A stretch of 64,000 nt of DNA, from assembly GCF_003254395.2 (NCBI RefSeq), contig NC_037652.1, forward strand, positions 3,311,001 to 3,375,000, read 5' to 3'. Of the stretch, positions 36,401 through 49,332 are shown in pieces. The notes beneath the pieces are model-generated. The model had not been told where the DNA came from, did no database searches, and saw only the letters and a program-made list of their open reading frames with translations. Made by a program: the position numbers and the translations under genes. The first letter of the stretch is position 1, and every line of letters begins with the position of its first letter. Origin of the DNA: Apis mellifera (lineage: Eukaryota > Arthropoda > Insecta > Hymenoptera > Apidae).

Positions 36401-37900
36401 ATTTGAGAATATTTGCATTTTGGAGAAGTTGAAAAATCGAATTTGTGTCTCTTGCAACGTGACTATACAAATTTACATCTTCTTTAAACAAATCTAGACA
36501 CATTGCACAATAGAAACTTTGTTACACAGATTATAATTGAGGGATAGTTTTCACGTGGAACAAGCATAACGCATGATTTTATTTAATACTTTAAACAAAA
36601 TCTACTTTATATTACGAATGATATATGATATAATTTAATAAAAATATAGTAAAAAAAAAAAGAAATTATACGATGTTCAAGAAATGAAAATTGTGAATTT
36701 CAAATTTGGAATTACATTGCTTTTGCGCCTCAAGTCATTCGAATTTCGTTTCTAAAATAAGTAATACATCATTCGTCGTGCAGAAAAAAATAAATATAAC
36801 ATGTATATTACATTCTGTAATAGAAAATGCACTATTTATATAATAGAATAGGTTATATAATAAAATTTATATAACGGGTGTTCCTATAACGAAGATTCTA
36901 TTATATATATGTAGATTTATTTCACGATGAATAAAAAGATAATAATCATCAAATCTTTGTTACAGATATTATCGTATTCATACGATAAAACGAAAGAATA
37001 GAGAAATTTAAGCTGATAATCTAATTGCGCTTGACCATCATATTTCTGACGTATACACGTGTTTATCATTATTCTCGATGATAATGAAGAAAGACAGTTT
37101 GAGCTGAAAATTGGATCAGATTTAACCATTCAACCGTTGTGATTGTAGAATTAAAATTAATTAATCTTTTCATTTTACTAAATATATTAATAAATATACG
37201 TAACATATTACGTAATAATTTCGTACTTCAAAATCTGTCTCATTCATAAACTTCATCGACTTGATTATAAAAGAAACTAAAGTACATTTATCGTTATGAA
37301 AAAGAGATTTAGATTCTTCGCTACATTAGATCTGCTTAACAACTCGAATGAAACTTAATTTTCATAAAACCAAACGAATTTTAAATGAGAATCAATTTTT
37401 AAATACATTCTATTAACATTAACAAAGAGATAAAATTAAATCGTTAATTTTTCCAATAATTAAAATAAATTAAATACAATATCCTCAAAATAAAATTCCA
37501 TTCCAATAATTCTTCTTCCAAAATCATATTTAAGCTTAAAACAAAAGATACAATTCCTTATTTCGCTCAAGAATCCTTACTTACCTTAAACATATCAAAT
37601 TATTTTTAAAAAAAGAAACAAAAAAAAAAAAACAAAAATCCCCCTCAAACACTCCCAATCACCATAACCAAACCATCATCCACTCACCACGATTCTTCCA
37701 AATTCAAAATTCTTCCACACTCAAAATAAAAGATACATCTTGTTGTATTCACTAAGGATCATTTTTTCCACAAAAAAAAAGAAAAAAGAAAAAAACAATC
37801 CCAAATCCACTACGACTCTTCCAAAACAAATCTCGTCGAGCACCAATAAAGAGAAAAGAAAAAAAAAAAAATCTCCTTCCCGAAAAATCGATCTACTACT
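30491..37900. other. 7.4 kb AT-rich desert
   Basis: Almost uniformly A/T with homopolymers (23 T at 31428-31450; T run near 32605; A runs at 36650 and 37620). There are slightly GC-richer patches at 31000-31250 and 32640-33060. At 33590-33950 two diverged segments repeat CCATTATTCAC and CATCGTGAAATT-type words, a possible old duplication. No gene seen. Confidence 0.55.
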
Positions 37901-37904
37901 TCAA

Positions 37905-38290
37905 CTTCAATATCTCTCCCTCACCATGAGATCCACAGGCGAGATAACACATGCTCTTCTGCACACATCCGGATCAAACCGAGGCGATGGAGGAAATTCG
38001 CGTTGGCTCGATTTTCTGCGTAATGCGCGGCACTTTGCCGCGCGATCGGCAAAGAAGCGGAGCGGCACGAGGAGGGAGCCGCGATCGGCCAGAGTCCCTC
38101 GGGACTCCCGAAAGGGCCGAGAGAATCGTCGTGGACGCGCCGCGGGTGACGAGCGCACTGAGGATCCGGGAGCACGGTGCCACTGCGCGCGCATGCGCCG
38201 CGGAAATTCGCGTATCCTCTCCCTCTCCCGCCACCGGCACCGCCGCTCGTTCCGTCCTTCTTTTTCGTTCGCCGGATTCCTCACTTTTCA
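37905..38290. promoter_or_regulatory. Densest CpG island of the window; candidate distal promoter
   Basis: A sharply bounded CpG-rich block, densest at 37990-38240, inside AT desert. It holds a perfect GCGCATGCGC palindrome, a hairpin at 38025-38043 (8 bp arms, CTT loop), a second one (GAGTCC-CTCG-GGACTC) at about 38092-38107, and a repeated CGCGATCGGC. The minus strand offers a donor-like CATG|GTGAGG at 37925, which could splice toward Oamb 23 kb away. The overlapping open frames on both strands are Arg/Pro/Ser-rich products of CpG composition and are not called. Promoter role and target gene are inference. Confidence 0.4.
38189..38198. promoter_or_regulatory. NRF1/ewg-type palindromic site
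   Basis: GCGCATGCGC is an exact match to the core recognised by NRF1 and its insect relative erect wing, typical of CpG-rich animal promoters. Location inside the island supports function; binding is not shown. Confidence 0.45.
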
Positions 38291-38339
38291 TCCCCCTTTT
38301 TTTTTTTTTTTTTTTTAGAGGGAAGGGCTCCGTTTGAAT

Positions 38340-41300
38340 TTGTCTCGAAATTTTTGGAAGAGGATGCAGATATTATTTCGCTCCCTTTAGAATTGAAATT
38401 TTATTATGTGATTTTCGTTCGAATTCAATTTTGAAATTTCTTTATTTTTTGTATAATCATGCATTAATTGTATTAATCTATATATATTTATCTTGGATAT
38501 AAAACCAGTAATGTAGAGTATAATAGAATATTATTATTGTATTTGAATATTCTTAAGAGTGATTGTGTATGTTACTATTTTATACTTTATTTTTAAGACA
38601 GAACTTATAGATACATCGCATATTATTTTTGAACCATTTTTGGACCTGGTAGTTTGAGATTAAATACTTATTAAAAATAGATTTCTTATGCGAAGAGTAT
38701 TTTAATGCTACTTATAATTTATAATTAATTATAAATTATAAATCAAGATTTAAAAAATTTCTTTTGGTAATAAATTTCTTCGTTAAATTTATAATTTTTA
38801 ATAGAATAAAATTTTATATATTCTTATACATCTTATTCGATTATGGATAAAAATTCTTTGATAATTTATTATGTAACTAATTATATATTTGACGCAATTA
38901 ATTTAAAACAAGCTGTCGTTATTTTAATCTTCATTACTGTTATACGTATGTCATAAAATATTATTACTACACGATGTTCATGCATCGTGTTGTTACAAAA
39001 CGATCAAATTTGGATATTCATTTATTTTTAACAGGACAAGATTCAATTATGATTATCGAAGTTGTGTATAATTAAGTAATATTATGAGACGATAAAGTCG
39101 ATCCTAAAAAAAAAAAAGAAACTATAAAGTATTTTATTGCTTCATTAAATTCTTCACAACTTGTAATTATTTTATTTTATCATCAAATCAATTATCCGAT
39201 CTGTGTGATAAAACAAAATAATTATAATAATTATGTTATTATATAATATGTACCATTAATACAATATTTATTTTGTAAATGGATATTATATTACATTTAA
39301 ATTGCAAACAATCCACCAATTTCATAATCTTATAAACGTTAATTTATCGTAAAATTATAAACATTAATAAAATTCATTCAATTATATTTGAGGAAGAATT
39401 TAAACGTTTGTTGCAAATACTTTGGCTTTATTTGAACTTTGTATATCATTCTGATTACAATACATGCTTTTTACATGCTTGATAATAACATTTGAAATAT
39501 AAATATCAATTTTATATAGATTGATTTAAATGAAAAATTAATTTTGTGATGATATGAGCAAATTTTTAGAAAATTGGAAGAAAATAAATTTGAAATGGTT
39601 GTTACAGGAAGCTGAGTTTGTTTAGCTTGTAGTAAAACTTTTGAAGTAATGTTGACAGGATCTTAAGAAGATTTACTATCTGAAGAAAAGTTTCAACCAG
39701 AGCTCATCAAATTCTTACTGCAGAAATAGTTTGATTTTATTTCTTCCTTATGCTATTCGTGAAATTAATAGTTTCTTCTCTTCGTTTAAATAAAGATTTA
39801 AACATTAATATAAAACAAAATTAAAAAAAATTAGTAAATAGAAATTGATTTTTAATTATTCTTAAAAAATTATAAATAAGTTATAAGTTTTTCTTTGGTA
39901 AAGTATTACAATTTTCTCTCTTTTCATAACATTTTTTGAAAAATATATTTTCTAATAATTTTCATTAATCTTTTAATGCTTTTTCAATAATTACAAAATT
40001 TAATGAAATTATAAGGAAAATTTTATAAATTATGTTAATTACATACTTTATGTTTTTAATAATTAAATAAATTCATTAAAAATTCTTTAAATAAACTAAC
40101 GAGATATATTTTGATTTAAATTTACAATATTAAAAATTGTATATATTCTTTATCACGAGGTTCAATATTTTGAAGCTCTTTTTATTCCTGTTTATTGTAT
40201 TCTATCTTTGTTTCTTGATCTGAATTTTGAATCTTGATATTGACTAAAACATAGGAAGCATTGGAACGATGATAATGGCATGAGAATGCTGATTGTAAGG
40301 AAGAAAGTATGTTGAGAATGAGTTTACAAGGATTTAAGAGATATTTGAGATGTTTCTTGATTAAATTTTCCACCAATTAATTTTTTATTAACTGAGAATA
40401 TTTGCTTATCCTCAGAACACACATCATATGACACATTTAATTATTCTAATAGTAGTCAATTTTCTTTAAAATTAAAAAAGAAAAATTCACATTTAGTTAT
40501 CAATTTAATATCAAACCTTTTATATTATTATCTTCAATTAAAATCAAACACTTAATTAATCCATTACCAATTATCAATTTATTTCTTTTTATTTTTAAAA
40601 TAATATTATTTGTATCTAATTGTTAAATATCTTCCTTCTTACAATTTTTTCTTATTTGAAATATGTATTTAGATACCTTTAATTAATTTAATTTTGATTA
40701 CTTTTAATTTAATGATTATTCATTTCTGTTTTAATTATTATTTTAATTTTTATTAATAAAAAAAATAACAAAATAAAAGTTAAAGTGTAATTATATCAAT
40801 TCAATTACAATTTTTCCTTTTTTAAAATATTGTTAACTACTCATATTAATTACTAAACATTTCTTCTTACTCTAGAATATGTGTTTGTGTAACATAATTA
40901 AAAAAAAAAGTAAGTGAAACAAAGATTCACGTTTAATTACCTCAATTACTAAGAGCCAACCCTCTCGTTTTTGAAATATGAAACCATTGCTAGATTCCAA
41001 CAATTTCATCACTAGCACATCTTGTCTCTTTATTTATTTCCCCTTCCATCATCCTCATTTCCATCTTCCTCCCCCATTTTTTCTATTCTTCATTTACTCT
41101 TCGTCCTCCTTTTTCTCCTTTTTTAACCTTCCATGTGTTGCATCCACCCCCACGCAACCACATCCCACGTGAATCTACATCCTTGAAATATCATTCTTCT
41201 GTTTTTCATTTTTCAATTTTATTAATTTGAAAGTTAACAACAGTTTGAAAATAATATTAAAATCGATTTTAAAAATTATATGATTTTGGAAAGGGAGAAT

Positions 41301-42180
41301 GTTTGATTTGAACAGTAGAACAATTTTTGTTTTGTTTTCAAATGTTATGAAACAAAGTGTAATAAATGAATTGTTATACATATATATATTTGCAAACTCA
41401 AAAACTTTAGTAAATTAAAAATTGATCCAATCAATTTAGATTCAACTAGTGAGGTAATATAACTTTTATATGTAATAGATTCTCACTTATATAATCTCAC
41501 TTTAACTGATCAACAATTGCCATGAGAATTGATAATGTATCAATTGTTATTCTAACATCAAATATTATTCTAAATTTAAATTCCAATTTTATATTTTATT
41601 TTATTTAATACAAAATGTAAATATAAAGTCGACTTAATTGGCCATTCGTTTATCCACTCAGAGGTTCCACAAGGGATATTTAATAAAGAGAATCTACCGT
41701 ATATTATTATATTAACTGTTTAGTATTATAGTATTATATTTCCATATACAGCAATCATCTTCGTAACACTATACTGTAATGGTATATCTATTATAACTTC
41801 TACAAAGTTAACTTTGTAATCTCATGGGAAAATTACACGTTACGTGGACTTTATGTTATATTATTTTCCATTATCATACAACATTTGTACTTTCGATTAC
41901 CGTTTCTTTTCTTTCAATCCATCTTATTCTTCAATTTGATTAAAAATCAATATTTATAATCTTCAACCTTCCTTATCAATCTTATCTTCCAATCTGATTC
42001 CATAAAATAAATTCCACTTTGATTTAATCAATCTCTTTCTTTAATTCAAAATCATAATTTCAAAATTTTCCATTCTAATTACAATAACTCATCAATCCTT
42101 CCTGAATTCCACATTCTCTAAAGATCTTTCTCCTCCAAAAAAAACTTCCCCAACGATCAGGCAACCTAATCACTATTCAC
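38340..42180. other. AT-rich desert
   Basis: Very AT-rich, with a perfect 30 bp palindrome at 38712-38741 and a C/T-rich strip at 41030-41170. No gene supported. Confidence 0.55.
38712..38741. repeat. Perfect 30 bp AT palindrome
   Basis: TTATAATTTATAATT is followed at once by its exact reverse complement, with no spacer. It could form a cruciform. Such AT palindromes can arise by chance in DNA this AT-rich. Confidence 0.8.
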
Positions 42181-42500
42181 CTGACTAATTGCACGACTTC
42201 TGTCTGAAACAGCGGGGGCAATTGAGTTTCCAAACCTGAAAGGAATCGCGGTTGTTCTTCACGGGGAGGCTTTATAATGGGGTAAACGGGCACAATGACG
42301 GCGGGAACGAGGGGTTGCAAAACGAAGTTGCAAAGGCCAACCTTCCATTAATCGGCCACGTTGCTCTGCTTATTAAGCCGGCGAGTTACTCTTCCCCGGA
42401 CGGATAGCAAACATTTTATTCCTTATTCCGGTCGAAAGGAGAAATTCCTTCTCCCTTTCGAGTCGGAAAATCGAGTTAATTAATGTTAATTGTTGCCTGG
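42181..42500. other. GC-richer island next to NUMT
   Basis: CpG-containing, GC-rich relative to its surroundings, with GGGGTAAACGGGCACAATGACGG-type sequence but no long open frame. Possible regulatory element. Confidence 0.3.
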
Positions 42501-42607
42501 TTTCAAGGTGAATATCGAAGAGAGACGATTTGTGGAGAGATTTTATTCAAAAAAAAAGAACAAATAAAAATAGTTTCATGCAATGCAACTAATTTCACGA
42601 TTCACAT

Positions 42608-43104
42608 TAAGATCACCAGGATCATGAATTAATAATGACCAAATCTATAATACAATTGTAACTAGACATGCATTTTTAATAATTTTTTTTATAGTTATAC
42701 CATTTCTAATTGGAGGATTTGGAAATTGATTAATTCCTTTAATATTAGGATCCCCTGATATAGCTTTCCCTCGAATAAATAATATTAGATTCTGACTTCT
42801 ACCACCTTCATTATTTATACTTCTATTAAGAAATCTATTTTATCCAAGACCAGGATGAACAGTATATCTTCCATTATCAGCATATTTATATCATTCATCA
42901 GCATCAGTTGATTTTGCAATTTTTTCCCTTCATATATCAGGAATTTCATCAATTATAGGATCGTTAAATTTAATAGTTACAATTATAATAATAAAAAATT
43001 TTTCTTTAAATTATGATCAAATTTCTCTATTTCCATGATCCAGTTTTTATTACAGCAATTTTATTAATTATATCATTGTCGTGTTAAAATTGATCGAAAT
43101 TTAT
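42608..43104 (+). pseudogene. NUMT: mitochondrial COX1 fragment in nuclear DNA
   Basis: Read with the invertebrate mitochondrial code (TGA=Trp, ATA=Met), a continuous COX1 frame runs from SPGSWINNDQIYNT through FLIGGFGNWLIPLMLGSPD, FWLLPPS, SAYLYHSS, VDFAIFSLHMSGISS and KNFSLNYDQISLF. It covers the central catalytic core region. Damage: two residues appear missing in the PSPG(TG)WTVY loop (6-base deletion), one extra C lies in CCATGATCC at about 43031-43041 and shifts the frame, and after about 43080 a short deletion seems to join to a TTGATCGAAATTT remnant. Flanks are ordinary nuclear sequence. In the nuclear code it has many stops and is not expressible. Confidence 0.93.
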
Positions 43105-46050
43105 AATCCGAGCTTCGTTCCCGAAGAAATGAAACTTGAAACAGGAAAAGGGAGTTACGATGTCGGTACAAAGCTTCCGGCAACCAGTTAACACGCCGTC
43201 TGAATCAAACAAGCTTCGATAATTTCGGTTTCATTAGCTGACTACTCTCTCTCCCTCTGTTTAAAGGCGAGGCCATCACGTCTTCCGTATTCTGTGTCGA
43301 GCTACGAATAAGTTCACGGTGTATAGTTCGGTGTATAGCCGTTGGGTATGATAATTCGAACGAAAATACATAGTCTTTGTATACTGCTATAGCCTAGGAA
43401 GGAAATTTATCCACGTCTTTTCTTTTAATAATTTTTCAATTATATTTCGAATCGATGATATCGTGTTGTATATTTTTCGAGTAGTCGAAAATAATATTAA
43501 AAAAAGAAGAAAAGATTAAATTTTTATTTATTATATATAATTTATATATATTTATATATATTATATAATTATGTTATTTATTTTTTTAAATAATACGAAT
43601 TCGTTTGGATAACAATGGATTATTTAAAAGAGGGAGGGAAAAATTTGAAAAAAGAAAAAATAATAATCGTAAAAATAATAATGTCTTCTAAATTATCAAA
43701 AATAAATTGAAAAAAAAAAATGAAATGAATAATCTGATGACTTTGTTCTTTCTCTTTTCTTTTCTGTGTTTCATCTGTACTACACCTAGTATTCTCATCT
43801 CATTTTTCCAATCGCTACATTCAAATATTTGACTCTCGAGAGGATTCGCAATGGAAGAAAAGATGAAGTGTCCCTTCAAGATTCTCGAGTGGTCGAAAAG
43901 ATTCTCGCCGTGTTTCGTTTGTGTTTGAAAGCCAAGGGAGACGAGCCTCGACCATCTTCCAGCGAGGAATAATTCAAGTGTAAACGATTAAAGGCGAGCA
44001 ACCCCCTAGGACAAAAGAGTTGCGAGTACGCTTCCCCTGCAATTTTAAAAATTCCTATTTCCTTCGATGGAAGGGAAAAGAGGGATGGAATGTGCGTAAG
44101 GGATGAATCATTTAAGGAAGAATTAAAATTATCATTAAGAAAATTCGATCTTTTAAGTATAAACATTCGATTATATTATATTTGATTAGTATTTTAAGTT
44201 TTTTTCATTTCTTTTTGTCAGAAAATTTAATTATCGAATCGAATTCAATCGCGAATAAAATATATAAATTTATTCTTAAAGAAACCTTAAAGAAGGGTTT
44301 CGTTTCGATTATATATACTGGCCAATCTTAAAACTTTCGTTTCCATGTGGACGATAATATCGACGTAAATCAAGGTGGTAATTTCGAGCCTGTACATTGC
44401 TCTCGCATACACTATGCACGACTTAAGTGCAGTGAACAAGGCCAACCACTTAACAAGGTATTATTAACTGTGGAACGTCTGCGTGGAAGTTACAATGCAA
44501 GGATATTACAAGGATGCCACGACGAAGATTTCCTACAAAGATGGCGTCCATTTCTCTCCCATTTTCGGAAAAGATTCGAAAATTTATCGAATTGGAATCG
44601 TATCCTTTTATAAAAATTCGAATGGAAATTCGTTTGAATATCCATTTTGGAAGATTTTTCTATCTATGAGGAAATTAAATTTAAAAGAACAAATCGTAAA
44701 TGAAAATTTGAATCGAATTGTAAAAAAAAAAAGTCGAGTTTTAAATTTTTGTCGAAAAATTTGTGTAAATAACAGGTATCGTTTCAATAGCCCATACAAT
44801 TAACATTATATAACATCAACGTTGTAAAAGGTTGAAACAATGATGAAGCAAAAATTCCAAGTTTTATTCAATCGGTTATTCATTTATACAAAAAAACGCG
44901 TGCAAGTTTTCAATGAAGCTGAATTAATATTTCAAAAACAATGTTCTGAAACAACGATAAAAAAAAAAAAATTCGTATTCCAAAAATATTCGTGCAGATT
45001 AATTTGTAAGTGATAAAGCGTGGGTCGTAATATCACTCAAATACTCTGTTGCGAAACGTTTCATTATTTTACACTCTCTTTTTATTCCTCGTTTAAAAAA
45101 ATATAATTTAATTAGTTTCTAAATAAAGTAACAATTTTTTTTTTTATTTCTTTAATTATCTTTAAATGTTCAACTTTTCCATGTATTCTAAACATGATAA
45201 TTTTATCTATTTTTTTTTAATTATCTTTAAAATTCTAACCTTTTTTGCGCAGACATATTTTCATTAATTAATTTCTAAACATACATTCATTAATTCATAA
45301 TTTGTAATTTTTTTCATTTATAAAATCCTGTGAATTCAATTAAAGGAATTTTTCTTTAAAATTTTTCCATTTACTATTTAATATAATATAAGGATAACAC
45401 CAATTAAATACGAATTAAATAATGAAAGACTTGAAAATTTGAAGGTCAAATTTATGGAGGATTTCTCAAATTGTCTGCGTCCAATATCGAAATTAATATC
45501 TTAAAGACGCGTCATAACACGCGGCGCCAACCTTCCGGATATATTTGGTATCTAACATAAGAGTGAGACTCTGTCAAAATTGATCGTTTGATACCATTTC
45601 TACGTTCCATCAAACTTTCGTTCATCAATTTTCAGAATGCTTCTCGGAATAAATTCGAATATTAGCATTGTATTCCATACGTTAGAATTTTTATTTTCCA
45701 TTTATATATCTTCTTTATGAAAATTGTTATTGTACGTGTATCTATAAATAAAATCAAGTATTAAATTAATATTCGTTGATGATCATTTAATTTTTCAAAT
45801 ATAAATCTCTAGGAATATCAAAGATACTATTACAATACTTTCAAACCAATTGTCAAGTGAAACGAAATATTATTATAACATTTAATTTCTTTTTAGAACA
45901 ATTTTAATGTACGTACACAAACGTGCCAGTATCTTCGAAGAGGTTAAATAACAAAATTTCGTTCAAATATTTCACAAATTCACTTTTTCCTTACTCCTTC
46001 ATCTCCACAATTTCCACTTCGTTATTATCCATAAAATTTCAGTCAATAAG
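43105..46050. other. Non-coding stretch
   Basis: A GC-richer patch follows the NUMT (43105-43360). AT-rich DNA with ATATAT around 43530-43570, a patch at 43830-44100, a patch at 44340-44590 with an unrecognised plus-strand frame, then AT-rich DNA with A/T runs. No gene supported. Confidence 0.45.
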
Positions 46051-46059
46051 TAAACAAAA

Positions 46060-46460
46060 ATTTTTAACGAAGAAACGAGGCAAAAACCTTCGACGAGTAA
46101 AATTTCTTCCGCACAGGAAGAATGAATGGCGCGCAAACGACAATTTGTGGATTGGATTCCGGGTGCGTTTTCAACGCGGTCGCGGCATGGCGCAATTCAA
46201 TTAACCCAATTGACTCGAGATAGCCGGTACGTGGTCCTAACACGGTACGTCCCTCGAATGTCAATATTTGTCAATGGCCAAACGGCAATAGGCGTCCAGT
46301 GATTGCGTGCACGCGTTTCTCATACGTGTGCCGCCATAATTACGCGTTCACGCGCCATCTGGCGGAAGCGATCCTCACTAACGAATGATGGTCACGATTC
46401 TGCTAACAGGTAGGTCCTCTCGTTCCTGTGTAACGTCGGTCTTTTTCAATGACCGATTGG
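46060..46460. promoter_or_regulatory. CpG-rich island, candidate regulatory element
   Basis: Dense CpG with motifs such as GCGCCATCTGGCGG (about 46351-46364) and repeated GGTACGT words. On the plus strand a donor-like ACAG|GTAGGT occurs at about 46410. A conserved enhancer or untranslated exon is possible; no protein is recognisable. Confidence 0.3.
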
Positions 46461-48990
46461 ATTGGTCGTGATGCGAATTTCGGCTTGGAAACGAAGGAAA
46501 CGTTCGAGATAATAATAGAAACGTTTGCTTAATTTGTTTGAACCGAGTGAAAGAAAGTGAGAGAAAGAAAACAAAGTGGATGTGTTATAAATTGATTAGG
46601 TTAGGATTCTGTGGGTATAGATTTGGTATAGGTTTGAAGAGAGAGAAAGATGTACTAAAGAGAGAGAATGATGATATGCAAATGTTATTATATGTAAAGA
46701 AGGAATTAGTTGGAGATTTGAGACAAATATATTTTTTTAAATGAAAAACAAAATTTGGTTTAGAAATCAGTTTATATATATATAATATTCGCTTGAAGTT
46801 TATATAAAAAAGTATACGTTAAAATTAAAGAAATACTTGGATTAAATTTAAATTAGAATTGGAATAGATTTGAAATTTCTCTTGTTTGAAATTAGTAAAA
46901 AAATAATAGAGAAAAATATCTGTTTTAAACTGTAGAAGAATATTCTGATTAAATTTAAAGTAAGTTTATGTAATTCATTTGAAGTTTTTAAGAAAATCCT
47001 TTGAAAAAATCTCAAATCTTCTTGTTTTAACGCATCCCAAAAAATTCATCAAACTTATTCCTTCAATTTTCTAATTGATTCAAATCGATGAAAAAAAAAA
47101 ACAAAATTATCATCCCGTCGACTATTTCGTGAAAAGAACATCCTCGATCAATTTAATCAACCGTTAATTTAATTAATTTCCACTCGTCAGCCGATTACAT
47201 TAATTAAATTTAATGGAAGTCTGGATGATGGTTGAAGAATAAATTGAATATCGCGAGAGAAACGCGGAAGCTTCCAACTGAGGATTCAGATGAAACGAGA
47301 AGAAATGGATGTCGGTGGATAGAAAATTACGCGTTAGTCGGTTCTTCGCGAGTTCCTCGCCGAGGAATGAAGAAAAAAGAAAGGAGACGAAGAATGAGAA
47401 ATGAAGTTATCGGAACGAACTTTCGTGCCGCAATTCAGTCTGTTGCTTCGCAGATGGCGCGAGAAGGTGATGACTTCTGGCTTGCTAAGATTCCTAAAGA
47501 AACACATATGAATCAACTTTTAAGAATTGAAAAAAGCAAAATTCGTAAAAATATCTCTATTCTCATTTGGGAAAATTTATAAATTAAAATCAAATGTTGT
47601 TAAAATTTTCGTTTTGTTAAATTATTCAGTTTTTTATTCGGCGAAAAAATTGACTCTGGTTTTAATAAAAATAATCTTCCTTTGAAAAAATGTAAAAAGA
47701 AAAGAAATTCGTCGAAATTCGGGTAAAATGCTTCTCTGTTGCTTTCAAATTTCCAGAATGGAGAGAATCGAGCGTTTCGACAATTTTGAATAAAAATCAC
47801 CTTTAAATAAACCAAAAAAAAAAAGAAAGTAAAAAAACCAACAATTTATTAATAAACAATTCAAAAATTTAAATCCATTTCAATAAACGATATAATATAA
47901 TAATCTCAAAATTAATAACAATCTTAATTTCTTTTTCATCGGAAAAAGAATCAATAAATTGCAAAAGGAACAAAATTATTACCAAAAAAAAAGATACTTC
48001 ATTTGGCAAAATCCTTCATCTGATCTATTAAAAGAAAAAAATATGTATCAAGCATATTCGCATAGACATAGAGACATTTTCAGTTCTCCATTCATCCTGT
48101 TTCATCCACGCTTCGTCCAACGTCGTATTCGATGCGACGTGTAAAAATAAAATGAAGAGAGAGAAAGAGAGAAAAAGAAAATAGACGAAAAAACCAGATT
48201 TCCACGAGCCCTGGAAATTCTCCCTTGTGTCGATGGTCGTGCGTTTCCTATTTAATTAACGGAAAAAAAAAAAAAAAAAAAAAAAAAGAAAGGAAAGAAA
48301 AGAAAAAAAACGCTGCCTCCTTTTCTCCCGATTCGGCACACGTGTCCACGTTAGAGCACGCGACAAACGCAATCCGCAGCGGTCTCGATATTGACTTTAA
48401 TAAGCCTCGTTGACATTCAGTGGTCGTGTTCACCTCTCTGTCCCGTGGACCACGCGTCGTGAGGGGAGAAAAAGAGGGATCGAGGGCAGGATAGTTTAAT
48501 TAGCCGAGACGACGATTCTTTGATTGGCTGTGAGAATTGTTGGTTGAAGAGGGGATTTTGTTTTTTGTTTTTTTTTTATTAAGTTGTACGCCATGTGCAA
48601 ATTGATCATAGATGTATATTTATTGGAAATGGATCCTGTGTTAGTTGTAATAATATTTGCATTTTTTTTTCCTTAGATTGACAAATTTGAATTTGAAATC
48701 CAAGTTTGAAGATCTCTCGTTGTCTTAGTGTGTTCATAGAGTTTTTAAGATTTATAAATTTGGAACTTTTGCAAGTCTTGATTGGATTATGTTGTTCATG
48801 ATGATCAAAGATAATGATTCATAAGGATCTCGAGAATTCTTATTATCTTATTATTTTATTACAAACATTCTCAACAGATATTTACATATTCTGAGATTTA
48901 TGAGTCTTGGAAAGTTTCTAAATTTAAAGGCTTTAAATTGCTTTCTCTTATTGTAAGTCCATTCTGATGGAAATGTTTCAGTTTGAAAAA
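46461..48990. other. Non-coding stretch with A24 run
   Basis: AG-rich and AT-rich DNA. A GC-richer patch at 47250-47470 is open on both strands without recognisable similarity. A run of 24 A lies at 48263-48286, followed by a CpG-containing patch (48310-48480). Confidence 0.45.
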
Positions 48991-49332
48991 TTTCTTTCAT
49001 TTCTTTTCTTTTGATACTTCATAAATATCCTCATGTTTCAATATTCTAAATCTTATTTCCCTAACTCCATCTATTTTACAATCTATTACAATTCTCTCAT
49101 TTTATTCCCAGATTTTAAAGTTCCATAATATAAATTCCATTGATTTATAATCCCTTAATTCTTTCATTTCTTTTCTTTTGATACTTCATAAATATCCTCA
49201 TGTTTCAATATTCTAAATCTTATTTCTCTAATTCCATCTATTTTACAATCTATTACAATTCTCTCATTTTATTCCCAGATTTTAAGGCTCCATATATATA
49301 CACATTGATTTATAATCCCTTAATTCTTTCAC
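48991..49332. repeat. Tandem duplication, 168 bp unit, two copies
   Basis: TTCTTTCATTTCTTTTCTTT and the following CCTCATGTTTCAATATTCTA recur 168 bases apart, and the end anchor TTATTCCCAGATTTTAA does too. The copies are nearly identical apart from a few substitutions. Confidence 0.92.

Noticed and set aside
37740..38318. 192-codon plus-strand and overlapping 105-128-codon frames in the CpG island
   Set aside because: Arg/Ser/Pro-rich and Lys/Phe homopolymer ends reflect CpG and poly-A/T composition; both strands are open in several frames and no domain is visible.
42608..43104. Functional cytochrome oxidase gene
   Set aside because: Nuclear-code stops (mitochondrial TGA), a frameshifting extra base and truncation at both ends show it is a NUMT.
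44347..44613. 88-codon plus-strand frame
   Set aside because: No recognisable domain; considered a transposon remnant, but no terminal repeats or transposase motifs are visible.
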